64,000 bases of DNA from assembly GCF_027595985.1 (NCBI RefSeq), contig NC_073303.1:378789842-378853841 (forward strand), written 5' to 3'. A program made the translations under genes and the position numbers. Under the pieces are notes generated by a model, which saw only the letters and a program-made list of their open reading frames with translations, was not told the DNA's origin and did not search any database. Origin of the DNA: Sorex araneus. Its lineage: Eukaryota; Chordata; Mammalia; Eulipotyphla; Soricidae. How positions within the stretch are numbered: position 1 is the first letter of the stretch; every line of letters begins with the position of its first letter. Positions 31,701 through 39,672 of this stretch are shown in pieces.

Positions 31701-32916
31701 CAACACAGTGGGGGTTTGCGAGAAACCACCAAGAACCCGCAGGCGGCCCTGCTCCTTGCCACCCCCAGGCGGCCGGAGGGAGGAAGGAGGGCCCTTCCCC
31801 AGTGTCCTGCCAGCTGCTGGACATGGCAGAGGACCCCGAGAGTGGGGGTCCCTGCAAGAGGATCAAGGACACAGAAGACAAGCGATGACCCCGGGGCGCC
31901 CCCCTCCCCCTGCAGTGCTTCCGGATGACATGGGTGGGGGAGGGGGGTGGGCACAGCATCTCCTTGGCACTGCAGCGCCAGCCTGCACAGGGGCCCAGTG
32001 CTGTGACTTCTCTGAAAGTCGAAGGTTCGCGCGTTCTAAGGACAGGGTCTTTTCTTTGTGTGTTTTTTTTCTTTTTGGGTCACACCCGGCGATGCACAGG
32101 GGCTATTCCTGGCTCATGCACTCAGGAATCTCTCCTGATGGTGCTCAGGGGACCATATGGGATGCTGGGAATTGAACCTGGGTAGGCCGCGTGCAAGGCA
32201 AACGCCCTCCCCACTGTGCTACCGCTCCAGCCCCTGTGTTTTTCCCTCTGTCTTTGCTCGTGGGTGGTGCTGGGACCCTGAGCCCGGCGCCGCGTCAGGG
32301 GCCGCCCTCCTGCCTGGCTGTGCTCTGGCGGCTTGGGCCTCCGCTAGCCGGGCAGTCTGGGAACACGGCTCGCAGGTTACCAGGAGGCCCGTGAGCCCTG
32401 GCACCGACTGTCAGGCCAGGGGCGGGGAAGGAAGAGAGCAGGAAGGAGAGGTCAGCGGCGGGTCTGGGGTGCTGGCTCAGCGGGCGCCTGCTCCCCCACC
32501 TGCAGTGTTCGGGACGGAGCCGGACATGACCCGGGACGGCTCCACCATCCCCATCGCCAAGACCTTCCAGGACCTCCTGCAGAAGAGCGTGATGATGCTG
32601 CCCCTGGGGGCTGTGGACGACGGGGAGCACTCCCAGACCGAGAAGATCAACCGGTGAGCCGAGACTGGGTGCACCTCGCTCGTCCAGGGGCAACCCCCAG
32701 GGACCAAGCCTTCCGACCGGGTTCCCGCCTCGGTCTTGCCCTGGACGCTGCAGCTGCCCCGTCGTTGGAGCGGGAATGACATTTCTCTCGCGTCCTTCCC
32801 TCAGGCGGAACTACATAGAGGGCTCCAAGCTATTTGCCGCCTTTTTCCTGGAGCTGGCTAAGCTGCATGCAGACCGGGGACGGCCCGTCTCCCCTGCCCA
32901 GGGCAGGACCCCCTAG
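23493..32916 (+). CDS. CNDP1: CNDP1, carnosine dipeptidase 1 (11 coding exons, leaderless)
   Basis: Joined exons 23493-23579, 23766-23915, 24115-24277, 24682-24770, 27297-27497, 28258-28342, 29179-29339, 29647-29811, 30666-30807, 32506-32653 and 32805-32916 give 1,503 nt, or 500 residues plus stop. CNDP1 is an M20 metallopeptidase that cleaves carnosine and homocarnosine. It is told from CNDP2 by family marks: [72 protein letters not shown] and [10 protein letters not shown]. Metal ligands His110, Asp143, Glu178, Asp206 and His456 and catalytic Asp112 and Glu177 are present. All splice sites are GT-AG. Two oddities: no signal peptide is encoded before the first methionine, and the protein has no N-X-S/T site. 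Both differ from the secreted human enzyme and resemble the rodent form. The C-terminus runs about 15 residues past the human end. Confidence 0.95.
23766..23915 (+). CDS. CNDP1: CNDP1 coding exon 2
   Basis: Residues 30-79, [18 protein letters not shown] to ELVDVGTQQ. Two codons longer than the matching CNDP2 exon. Donor gtgtgg. Confidence 0.96.
24115..24277 (+). CDS. CNDP1: CNDP1 coding exon 3, metal-site exon (His110, Asp112)
   Basis: 163 nt as in CNDP2. Holds [10 protein letters not shown]. Starts [11 protein letters not shown]; Gly82 replaces the usual Asp. Confidence 0.97.
24682..24770 (+). CDS. CNDP1: CNDP1 coding exon 4, bridging aspartate (Asp143)
   Basis: 89 nt as in CNDP2. [17 protein letters not shown]. 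Donor gtgagt. Confidence 0.97.
25080..25250 (-). mobile_element. module of a dispersed repeat, probably L1 3' UTR (copy 1)
   Basis: Shares attgaatcacagtgaaaca, agttgctcatggtt and atacaatgttccagt with copies at 53,092 and 63,425. Followed by a (CT)n tract and then cactcagttcttgtccaaagtgg (25,530-25,552), which also follows copy 2. Identity as L1 3' UTR in reverse is an inference. Confidence 0.6.
25245..25515. repeat. (CT)n / (CCCTCT)n pyrimidine tract in CNDP1 intron 4
   Basis: About 270 bases of pure pyrimidine interrupted only by a few purines. Confidence 0.97.
25672..25924 (+). mobile_element. chimeric SINE: SOR-type head plus RTE 5' and 3' pieces
   Basis: Head ggaactggagcaatagcac with tRNA-like A and B boxes (to about 25,740). 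A middle follows (ctcggagagcccggcaagct to aaacagtaacaa) that matches the 5' region of the RTE LINE at 37,218-37,312. The end (gagacgttactggtgcccgc onward) matches the LINE 3' terminus at 40,636-40,700. Flanked by ctgtttgcaag and ctgtttacaag. Confidence 0.9.
26112..26380 (-). mobile_element. internally deleted 'mini' RTE element
   Basis: Reverse strand. It reads cagagagcccggcaagct, then ctgaaaagagcctccaatag, aggagaggctgctaaaatct, and then jumps to the LINE 3' end (gggacgaatg onward). No tRNA-like head. Matches LINE positions of about 37,218-37,405 joined to about 40,627-40,700. Confidence 0.85.
26385..26600. repeat. (TA)n and (TG)n microsatellites
   Basis: (ta)n at about 26,385-26,440 and interrupted (tg)n with tatg words at about 26,480-26,570. 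Confidence 0.95.
27297..27497 (+). CDS. CNDP1: CNDP1 coding exon 5, catalytic glutamate exon
   Basis: 201 nt as in CNDP2. EGMEEAGS (Glu177, Glu178) and VVSDNLW (Asp206). It follows a 2.5 kb intron with four annotated repeats. Confidence 0.97.
27925..27995 (+). mobile_element. old SINE fragment in CNDP1 intron 5
   Basis: Has a diverged B box (gttcaaatcctgg) followed by accacagttcccagcatggcc; no clear ends. Confidence 0.35.
28258..28342 (+). CDS. CNDP1: CNDP1 coding exon 6
   Basis: 85 nt. [14 protein letters not shown] with His239, the counterpart of CNDP2 His228. Donor gtaagg. Confidence 0.97.
28525..28715. repeat. (CA)n microsatellite in CNDP1 intron 6
   Basis: Interrupted acacatgcacata words followed by an uninterrupted run of about 34 bases at 28,680-28,713. 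Confidence 0.97.
29179..29339 (+). CDS. CNDP1: CNDP1 coding exon 7, dimerisation (lid) domain
   Basis: 161 nt. [18 protein letters not shown], ending LLFRSK. The human glycosylation site in the YRNSS segment is here FCRSS, so the Asn is gone. Acceptor cctcctag. Confidence 0.95.
29647..29811 (+). CDS. CNDP1: CNDP1 coding exon 8, substrate-site exon
   Basis: 165 nt. [17 protein letters not shown] to MDAAVVEKQ. Thr341 and Arg354 match the substrate residues of CNDP2. The human NVS glycosylation site is replaced by DAA. Normal donor gtacat. Confidence 0.96.
30345..30560. repeat. ~21-bp C-rich minisatellite in CNDP1 intron 8
   Basis: About ten copies of ccccctgcctgctgcccgt-like units. Confidence 0.93.
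30666..30807 (+). CDS. CNDP1: CNDP1 coding exon 9
   Basis: 142 nt. [18 protein letters not shown] to ARRAIRT. NSS in human is NSP here, so this potential site is lost as well. Confidence 0.96.
31010..31175. repeat. (CA)n microsatellite in CNDP1 intron 9
   Basis: Interrupted cacaca with atgca and tacac units. Confidence 0.95.
32061..32235 (-). mobile_element. SOR-type SINE in CNDP1 intron 9
   Basis: Reverse-strand copy: T-rich end, gggtcacacccggcgatgca, accatatgggatgctggg, and the head complement ccgctccagcccc at 32,235. Possible short duplication tgtgttttt. Confidence 0.92.
32506..32653 (+). CDS. CNDP1: CNDP1 coding exon 10, last metal ligand (His456)
   Basis: 148 nt. [18 protein letters not shown], then [20 protein letters not shown]. 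Donor gtgagc. Confidence 0.97.
32805..32916 (+). CDS. CNDP1: CNDP1 coding exon 11, extended C-terminus and stop
   Basis: [21 protein letters not shown], then 15 further residues rich in Arg, Pro and Gln before TAG at 32,914-32,916. The human protein ends at the equivalent LH; rodents also have an extension, of different sequence. Confidence 0.93.
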
Positions 32917-33600
32917 GGCAGCGCTCGGCCGGGCAAGTAATGGTTCCACCCGTTTGATTGTCTCAGCCCGTCAGTCCAGGCTGGGGAGAGCATCCTGCCT
33001 GCAGAGCTCACACTGCGTGTCCCGCCTGCCTGCCGACTGCTCTCGGCCACCCCGCGATGAATGAGGCAGCCCCCTGCCTGGCTGCGCAGTGCTCAGAGCC
33101 CCCAGGGTCAGCACACCCCCCTGCCTGGCTGCCCAGTGCTCAGAGCCCCCAGGGTCAGCACACCCCCCTGCCTGGCTGCCCAGTGCTCAGAGCCCCCAGG
33201 GTCAGCACACCCCCCTCACTGGCTGCCCAGTGCTCAGAGCCCCCAGGGTCAGCACACCCCCCTGCCTGGCTGCCCAGTGCTCAGAGCCCCCAGGGTCAGC
33301 ACACCCCCCTCACTGGCTGCCCAGTGCTCAGAGCCCCCAGGGTCAGCACACCCCCCTGCCTGGCTGCCCAGTGCTCAGAGCCCCCAGGGTCAGCACACCC
33401 CCCTCACTGGCTGCCCAGTGCTCCCAGGCCCAGGAGCGGCCAGCTTGTGCCTTCCCCCCAGAATACGGGTCCTCCGCGGCCCACGCCTTGTCTGTGAAGA
33501 GCAGTTACTAAGCCTGTGCCCATATCACCCGTGTCTCTACACTCCGCCCCTCCTTCCTGCTGCTTGGAAAGTTCGGAAATAAACGACGGCCATTCTTCTG
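32917..33600 (+). terminator. CNDP1: CNDP1 3' UTR and polyadenylation signal
   Basis: AATAAA at 33,578-33,583 is the first canonical signal after the stop, giving a 3' UTR of about 680 nt that contains a 47-bp tandem array. Confidence 0.75.
33074..33425. repeat. 47-bp tandem repeat in the CNDP1 3' UTR
   Basis: About 7.5 copies of a 47-base unit containing ggctgcccagtgctcagagc and cccagggtcagcacaccc. Two variants, ctgcctggctg and ctcactggctg, occur in the order of three, one, one, one, one and one. All three forward frames stay open through it because the unit has no stop codon. Confidence 0.95.
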
Positions 33601-33849
33601 CTCTTTGGGGACTCGACTCTGTCACTGGAGATGAGCACTCTGCCAACCCCGAGGCTCCTCCCTTTGCTGGGTTGATGCTAACCAACACCTCGACCCCGAG
33701 CCCACTTCTTCGGCCTCACCCACCTACCCACCCCGCTGCCGGTGTTGGTGCCGCCTGAGCATCCCTGGAATTTCACTCAGTGACTCTCTCTAAGTTGCTC
33801 AAGAGCTTTTAAGAGCATTCGTTTGAGATAAGAAACTAATCAGCCCTGA

Positions 33850-34080
33850 CATCTGTAACATCTGTAAAATCTGAAGCCATCAGCCCGTGCTGCATTCATT
33901 AATCCTTCCAGTCGAACCATCTTGTCTGGCCTGATTGGATTTGATGCTATAGTTTGTTTACACCGTAAGCACACAAACTGTCATTTCCCCCAGTCGAGTT
34001 TGTAAACAAATCAATCCCCCTTATTAATTCATTAGTTAAATGCCACTAGCGGAAATGAGTTTAAAGGTGCACTTAGGAAT
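33850..34080. promoter_or_regulatory. candidate distal regulatory element
   Basis: AT-rich non-repetitive stretch with two forkhead-like sites in opposite orientation, tttgtttaca (33,953-33,962) and tgtaaacaaa (34,001-34,010), and homeobox-like ttattaattcattagttaa near 34,020. This is motif evidence only. Confidence 0.3.
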
Positions 34081-34684
34081 GCTTCTCTTGTGATTCCAAA
34101 CATAATCCTGAGGGGGCTGCAGCTCACAAAATAACACATTCCATATCTCTGGTGGGTCTTCAACTCTCAGGTCTCGTGGGGGGCTGGAGCCCAGCCCTCC
34201 CTGAGTCATTGCTGGGACAGGCCGAGCGTTGCCCCTCCCTGCTGAAGCCGAGCCCAGCTCCCGCAGGGCAGCTCCTGCTTTCGGATGACGCCACCCGGCT
34301 GTGTCGGTGTGTGAGCACATCTGCGCCGCGGCACTTGGTGCCCTCAGCTGGCTCTGAGATAACAGGGAGACCCTGCTGGTCCGTGCTGTCCATCTGTCTG
34401 CTAAGGGGTCTCTCAGCCCAGACACACCCCTCGTCACCCCCAGCCCTTCGGGGACACCGTGGGCGGTCTCCCCACCTCTCTCCTGCTGGAGACGTGAGTC
34501 CACAGGGAGCTGGGGGCAGAGGGAAGTGTGGCCTGGGTCGGTCCCCTTCCAAGGCTGGCAGAAACCCACCCTGGACACCAGCGAGCAGCTCAGGAGATGC
34601 AGGGACGGGCGGGAGAGAGAACCTCGGCTCCCGTGCTTTTCCCGTCTGACTTCGAGGAATCCACGCGCTCTGGTAGCGCCTGGG

Positions 34685-34812
34685 GACTGCTCCCCACTCA
34701 GTGCTTGTGGGTTACCAGTGATGCTCAGAGATCCTCGCAGTGCTGGGGATCAAACCAGGGCCTCCTGCATGCAAAGATGCGCTCAGCCTGTTGGAACATC
34801 TCTCGGGCCCCT
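34685..34812 (-). mobile_element. old diverged SINE
   Basis: Reverse-strand body words (gtgatgctcagag, cagtgctggggatcaaacc) ending in tctcgggcccc. Confidence 0.55.
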
Positions 34813-35640
34813 CAATAGCTATATTTTAAATGCATTCAATGTTAGAAGGCAATTACTTCTAAAGTTATTTTTCAAAAATGACTATCAAGTGAACATGGAA
34901 TAGTTAAAGAATCAGAGAATTTGAGTGGTTGGTTAGATCTAGAATAGTTAACATCCTCTACCTGCAGTTCAACTACTTGTTATGACAACCAATAAAACTT
35001 AAACCATGGCTGAACACTTGCACACAGAACTCGCATCTGGAGGAAGTAAACTCGAGAGGCAGAGGCCGAGGTGGTATTTTTTATACTTTGCTCAGCTGTC
35101 TGAAGGTTCAATCAGCTGATGAAATACAAACCTCCAGGAGGTTTTCTGAAGCAAAGTGCAGTTCCTATTCTCCAGGAAGACAATGGCTGGAAGGTGTAAT
35201 GACTATAATTTCTTAACAGTTATGATAAGTAAATAAATGCCTCTGAGCTTTTCTACCTGGGATAGATTGAAGTGGGAAAAAAATGTCATTATGTGGAAGA
35301 ATTTTATTTAAAAACATTATTCCACTGTAATTTCTTGTTCAGAATGAAAAGATGTCAGGGAAATTATGCCTTTGACGATAATAGAAGATATGAAGTTTTA
35401 AATCCTCTCACCTCCCACACTGAAATTCACCAAAACAGCATTCAGAAAGAACTTTGATTTGCAAGTGGGCCGTGGGTGGTGTGGTGCTCATGGCTCATTC
35501 TCAGTTCTTGTAGGTCGGCATTGGAGTGGAATGACAGAAGATGTTAATTTGAAAGAAATTAGAACTTCAAATGACACTGTTACAGGCAATTAGTCATCAA
35601 AAATGGCATGTCACCCAAAATGACCAATGCTGCCTTTCTA
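34813..35640. other. AT-rich intergenic DNA, no gene seen
   Basis: Non-repetitive, AT-rich, without an open frame that looks coding. The lack of repeats makes it a reasonable place to look for conserved non-coding sequence. Confidence 0.45.
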
Positions 35641-35914
35641 ATTCTAAATAAATGCGATGCAAAAGGAAGACTCGTCAAACTCCTCAGCCCTGCATGGGGC
35701 CGAGGGAAGGGTGTTCTGAGGAGAGCAGTAAAGCTGCAGTAGCATGTCCAGCCTGCTCAGATCTGCCCCTACGTGTGAGTCAGCTCCCAGTCACGGCTCA
35801 CGGGACCTGGGACTCCACGTACTCCCACCATTGGCGAGCCAAAGTGTGGAAGAATGCATCCACAGCAGCTGCTGATAAAGGGCAACAGGGCCCAGAGAGA
35901 GGACTGACACGCAC

Positions 35915-36075
35915 AGCACATGTCCAGCATGCGTGAGCCCCTGACTGGATCCCCACCACCACACGGCCCCCAAGCTCTACTGGGGCAGGGTGGGGCAAGG
36001 GGACCTGGTGGCATTGAAGCACGAACCCACCAGCAGTTCGGGGGTCCCCTCGGCATCCCTGGGTGTAGCCCTTCT
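35915..36075 (+). mobile_element. possible old SINE remnant
   Basis: Words gcgtgagcccctgactggatcc and ccccaccaccacacggccccc resemble an eroded SINE body. Confidence 0.3.
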
Positions 36076-36276
36076 TTGACAAACACAGTGAGAACCTCTT
36101 CACAGGAACGGAAGTGAATGCACCTCTCAGCGTACTACTCAGAGACTAGGAGGCACTCACAATAGCACTTAGGAAAGAGGAAAACGTTAACATAATCAAG
36201 AGAAAATCAGTGACCATTAACCCCAAGGTGATTCAAATGTTGTAAGTGGTAGACACAATGTTAAAAGGAGCCACTA

Positions 36277-36475
36277 GGGGCTGGAGTGATAGCACAACGG
36301 GTAGGGCGTTTGCCTTGCACGAGGCCAACCCGGGTTCGATTCCCAGCGTCCCATATGGTCCCCTGAGCACCGCCAGGGGTAACTCCTGAGTGCAGAGCCA
36401 GGAGTAACCCCTGTGCATTGCCAGGTGTGACCCAAAAAGCAAAAAATAAAATAAAATAAAAAATAAAAAAAAAAC
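36277..36475 (+). mobile_element. SOR-type SINE with perfect 14-bp target duplication
   Basis: ggggctggagtgatagcac head, B box ggttcgattcc, tail with aaataaaataaaa. The duplication aaaaggagccacta is at 36,263-36,276 and 36,476-36,489. Near-consensus sequence suggests a young insertion. Confidence 0.96.
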
Positions 36476-37570
36476 AAAAGGAGCCACTATACCTTTGCTG
36501 AAAGATATAAAGGAAAATGCCTTTAATAAACGAATGCACAGGAACAAGCATCAGGGAAATGGGTGTTGCTGCGTGAGAGTATAAAGACACAGAGACACTC
36601 CAGAATGATAAAGTGCCGGAGGGGCTGTGGGCATGGCCTGAGGGGCACAGAGCCAGCCCTGAGGGGGTGAGGCCCAGTGCTGCACCCTTGGCACTACGTA
36701 CCAGCTCCCAGCACCACTGACCTGAGTACCTCTCTCTCTCCAGAAAGAGAAAAACTGAAAGCTGCCACAGGGAAATAGAACAAATTCCTGACAGAAAACA
36801 CAAGAGGGAGAGATGAGTTTTCAAGACCAAAAGGAAGACAGAGACTCATGGAGACCTGTGGGCAGTGGCTGGGCAGGCCTTCTGTAATTCCCATCCTCTT
36901 AAATGGAATCACGGATACCAAACAGAACTATTAATACAGTGGGATTAATGTTTTCTAGTGTTAACTGCTTCCTTCCTGAGTGTCAGCTGTGACATTCATC
37001 TGTAATGACTTTTGGAAATTCTTTAGAAGATGTAAGAAATTAAAGAACAAGATAAAAATGAGCACAAAGGTGTCTAAGGACTGAGAAGAGCATGGGATAA
37101 GTGCATCTAATTGGTAAGAGCCAGTTCCCATAATTTCCGCACCATATTTGATGGAGTTCAAATACGGTGTGAACTATGGGAACACCTGTAAGGGCGATTA
37201 GAGGCTGCCCTAAAAGCCTCCATCCTTCTCAGAGAGCCCGGCAAGCTACCGAGAGTACCCCGCCTGCACGGCAGAGCCTGGCAAGCTACCCATGGCCAAA
37301 GACAGTGACAATAATGGGCCTCATTCGCCTGACACCGAAAGAGCCCCCATTATGGCAGCGTTAAGAAGGATGAGCAAGGAGAGGCTGATAAAATCTCAGG
37401 GATGAACTAGACTGTGAAATGAAGAAGGACTAAAATGACTGCCTATATTTTCAACACACATACGCTGGCGTCAGAAGTATCCATCAAGGACCTGATGATG
37501 CAAGTGCAGAAGATCAAGTATGACATCATTGGTTTGATTAAAACGAGAAGGCATCAATCACATCATGCCA

Positions 37571-37743
37571 TTTTTTTTTCTTTTTGGGTCACACCTGGCA
37601 ATGCACAGGGGTTATTCCTGGTTCATGCAGTCAGGAATTACTCCTGGTGGTGCTCGGGGGACCATATGGGATGCTGGGAATCGAACCTGGGTCAGCCGCG
37701 TGCAAGGCAAACACCCTACCCACTGTGCTATCACTCCAGCCCC
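37571..37743 (-). mobile_element. SOR-type SINE inserted in the RTE LINE
   Basis: Reverse copy from a T-run to tatcactccagccc, flanked by the duplication catcatgccattttt (left at 37,561, right at 37,746). It splits the endonuclease region of the LINE. Confidence 0.96.
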
Positions 37744-39435
37744 AACATCATGCCATTTTTGACACTGGAGAAGAATTGTTCCTCAGAACATGTGACAACA
37801 GAGGTGTCGGTGGCGTCGGTGTTCTTGTCAACACAAACTTGGCCATGAGCATTGATTCATTCAATTGCCTAACAACCCGGATCGGATGATTACGCTTGAA
37901 TAGATGTGGCTCACTGCTGGCAGTTTCTATCTTCATCGTCTACGCACCAACAACCAACTATGATGAAGAAAAAATTGAGAAGTTCTACATGGAGCTGGAG
38001 AAGTTCTATAAAGAAGACCACACCTTCTACAAGATCACTGTTGGTGATTTAGTGCCAAGATAGGACCGAGAAGGTCACCCGAAGAACTCCACATTGAGAC
38101 CCACGGCCTAGAATGGAATGAACAGGGTGAGACACTGAGTTCCTCATGTTGACCAAGACCATCCACGGTAACTCACAGTTCCAGAAGGCCGAATCTAAAC
38201 CTTGGACATAAGAATCTCCCGGTGGACAGTTCCACAACAAAATTGACTACATCATATTCAATCAAAGGTTTTGCCTGACCTATGTTGCTATTATCCCCAA
38301 ATTCCAAACAGGATTGGACTACCATCTCCTTCGTGCAAAATTCTACTTCACAGAGCAGGGAGAAAGGTCGGCAAGGTTTAAGTTTAAGAAGAAAACTCCC
38401 AGAATGACGACCAACTGGGAGCTCTTTGGCACTATTGCAGCAACGTGGGGAGATGCCGTCATTGACAACATCAACAAGGAAAATGATCGACTGGTTCAGC
38501 ACCTCCATGACTGCACAAAAAATGCCAAGAGTGGGAAAGCCACAAACAGACGGCTGTCTTTGGAAACTCTCAAGTTCATTCACCAACGTGGTTTGGCACA
38601 AACCAACATCTGAGGTCACAAAGCTGTGCAGAGAAGCGATAAAGGAAGACCTCAAAGAGAGAAGAGCAGCAGTATTGGCCAATGCAGCAGAAGCTGGGAA
38701 AAGTATTCACAACGCTCGCTTGTCCTTCGCCAACTACAAGATCAAGATGACTGCCCACCAACGTCCTGATGGATCTATCACATCATTCAGAAGGGCAATG
38801 GAGAGGATTATTCATGACTTCTACTCGGATCTCTTGACAGCCACGTTCACCTGCCCACATACCAAATTCTGCAGGATGGATATGTCATTCCCAAAATTCT
38901 CCCTTCCGAAATCTGACACTCCATTTTGTCAGTAAAAATGCGTACAGCACCCAGTCTAGACAAGATCAGACCTAAACACCTGAAGAATCTGCCACCAGAA
39001 CTCATCAATACACTTGCTCGGCTCTTCAGACGCTACCTGTCCGTAAGAAAGATTCCATCCCAATGGAAAACTAGCAGGACCATTCTGTTGTACAAGAAGG
39101 GAGACATCCACAACATCGGCAACTATTGCCCAATCTGCCTGTTGTCCATTGTCTACAAGTTGTTCACTCAAGTCATTCTTAATAGAATAGGAAGAACACT
39201 AGACGTAAGACAACCATGTGAGCAAGCCGGGTTCCGAAAAGGATTCAGCACAATCGACCATATCCACACAATAATCAAGCTCATTCAAGATGCCGCTCTG
39301 TCTAACGTTCATCGATTTAAAGAAGGCCTGTGATTCTGTTGAGACTGAAATGGTCATTGAAGCCCTAGCCAAACAAGGTGTTCAAACTCAGTACATCAAG
39401 ATCCTCCACGAGCTATATTAAGGATTCACCACCAG

Positions 39436-39672
39436 CAAAAAGCAAACAACAACAACAACAACAAAAACCAGGGGCTGGAGAGATAGCACAGCAGGGAGGG
39501 CATTTGCCTTGCATACGGCTGACACGGGTTCAATTCCCAGCATCCCATATGGGCCCCTGAGCACCGCCAGGAGTAATTCCTGAGTAGTGCAGAGCCAGGA
39601 GGAACCCCTGTGCAATGCCAGATGGACCCAAAAAGGAAAAAAAAAACAGAAAGAAAAAAGAAAAAAACAAGC
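39436..39672 (+). mobile_element. SOR-type SINE inserted in the RTE LINE, with an extra tail-like leader
   Basis: SINE head ggggctggagagatagcac starts at 39,471 and the A-rich tail ends near 39,672. The duplication attcaccaccag is at 39,424-39,435 and 39,673-39,684. Between the left duplication and the head lie 35 bases (caaaaagcaaacaacaac and so on) that look like a SINE tail. Confidence 0.93.

Noticed and set aside
33061-33582. 173-codon frame encoding a repeated Pro/Ser/His peptide
   Set aside because: It is a translation of the 47-bp array in the CNDP1 3' UTR. All three frames are open.
36277-36360. tRNA gene from A and B boxes
   Set aside because: The boxes belong to the SINE head. There is no cloverleaf with an anticodon arm, and the same head recurs in more than 15 SINEs.
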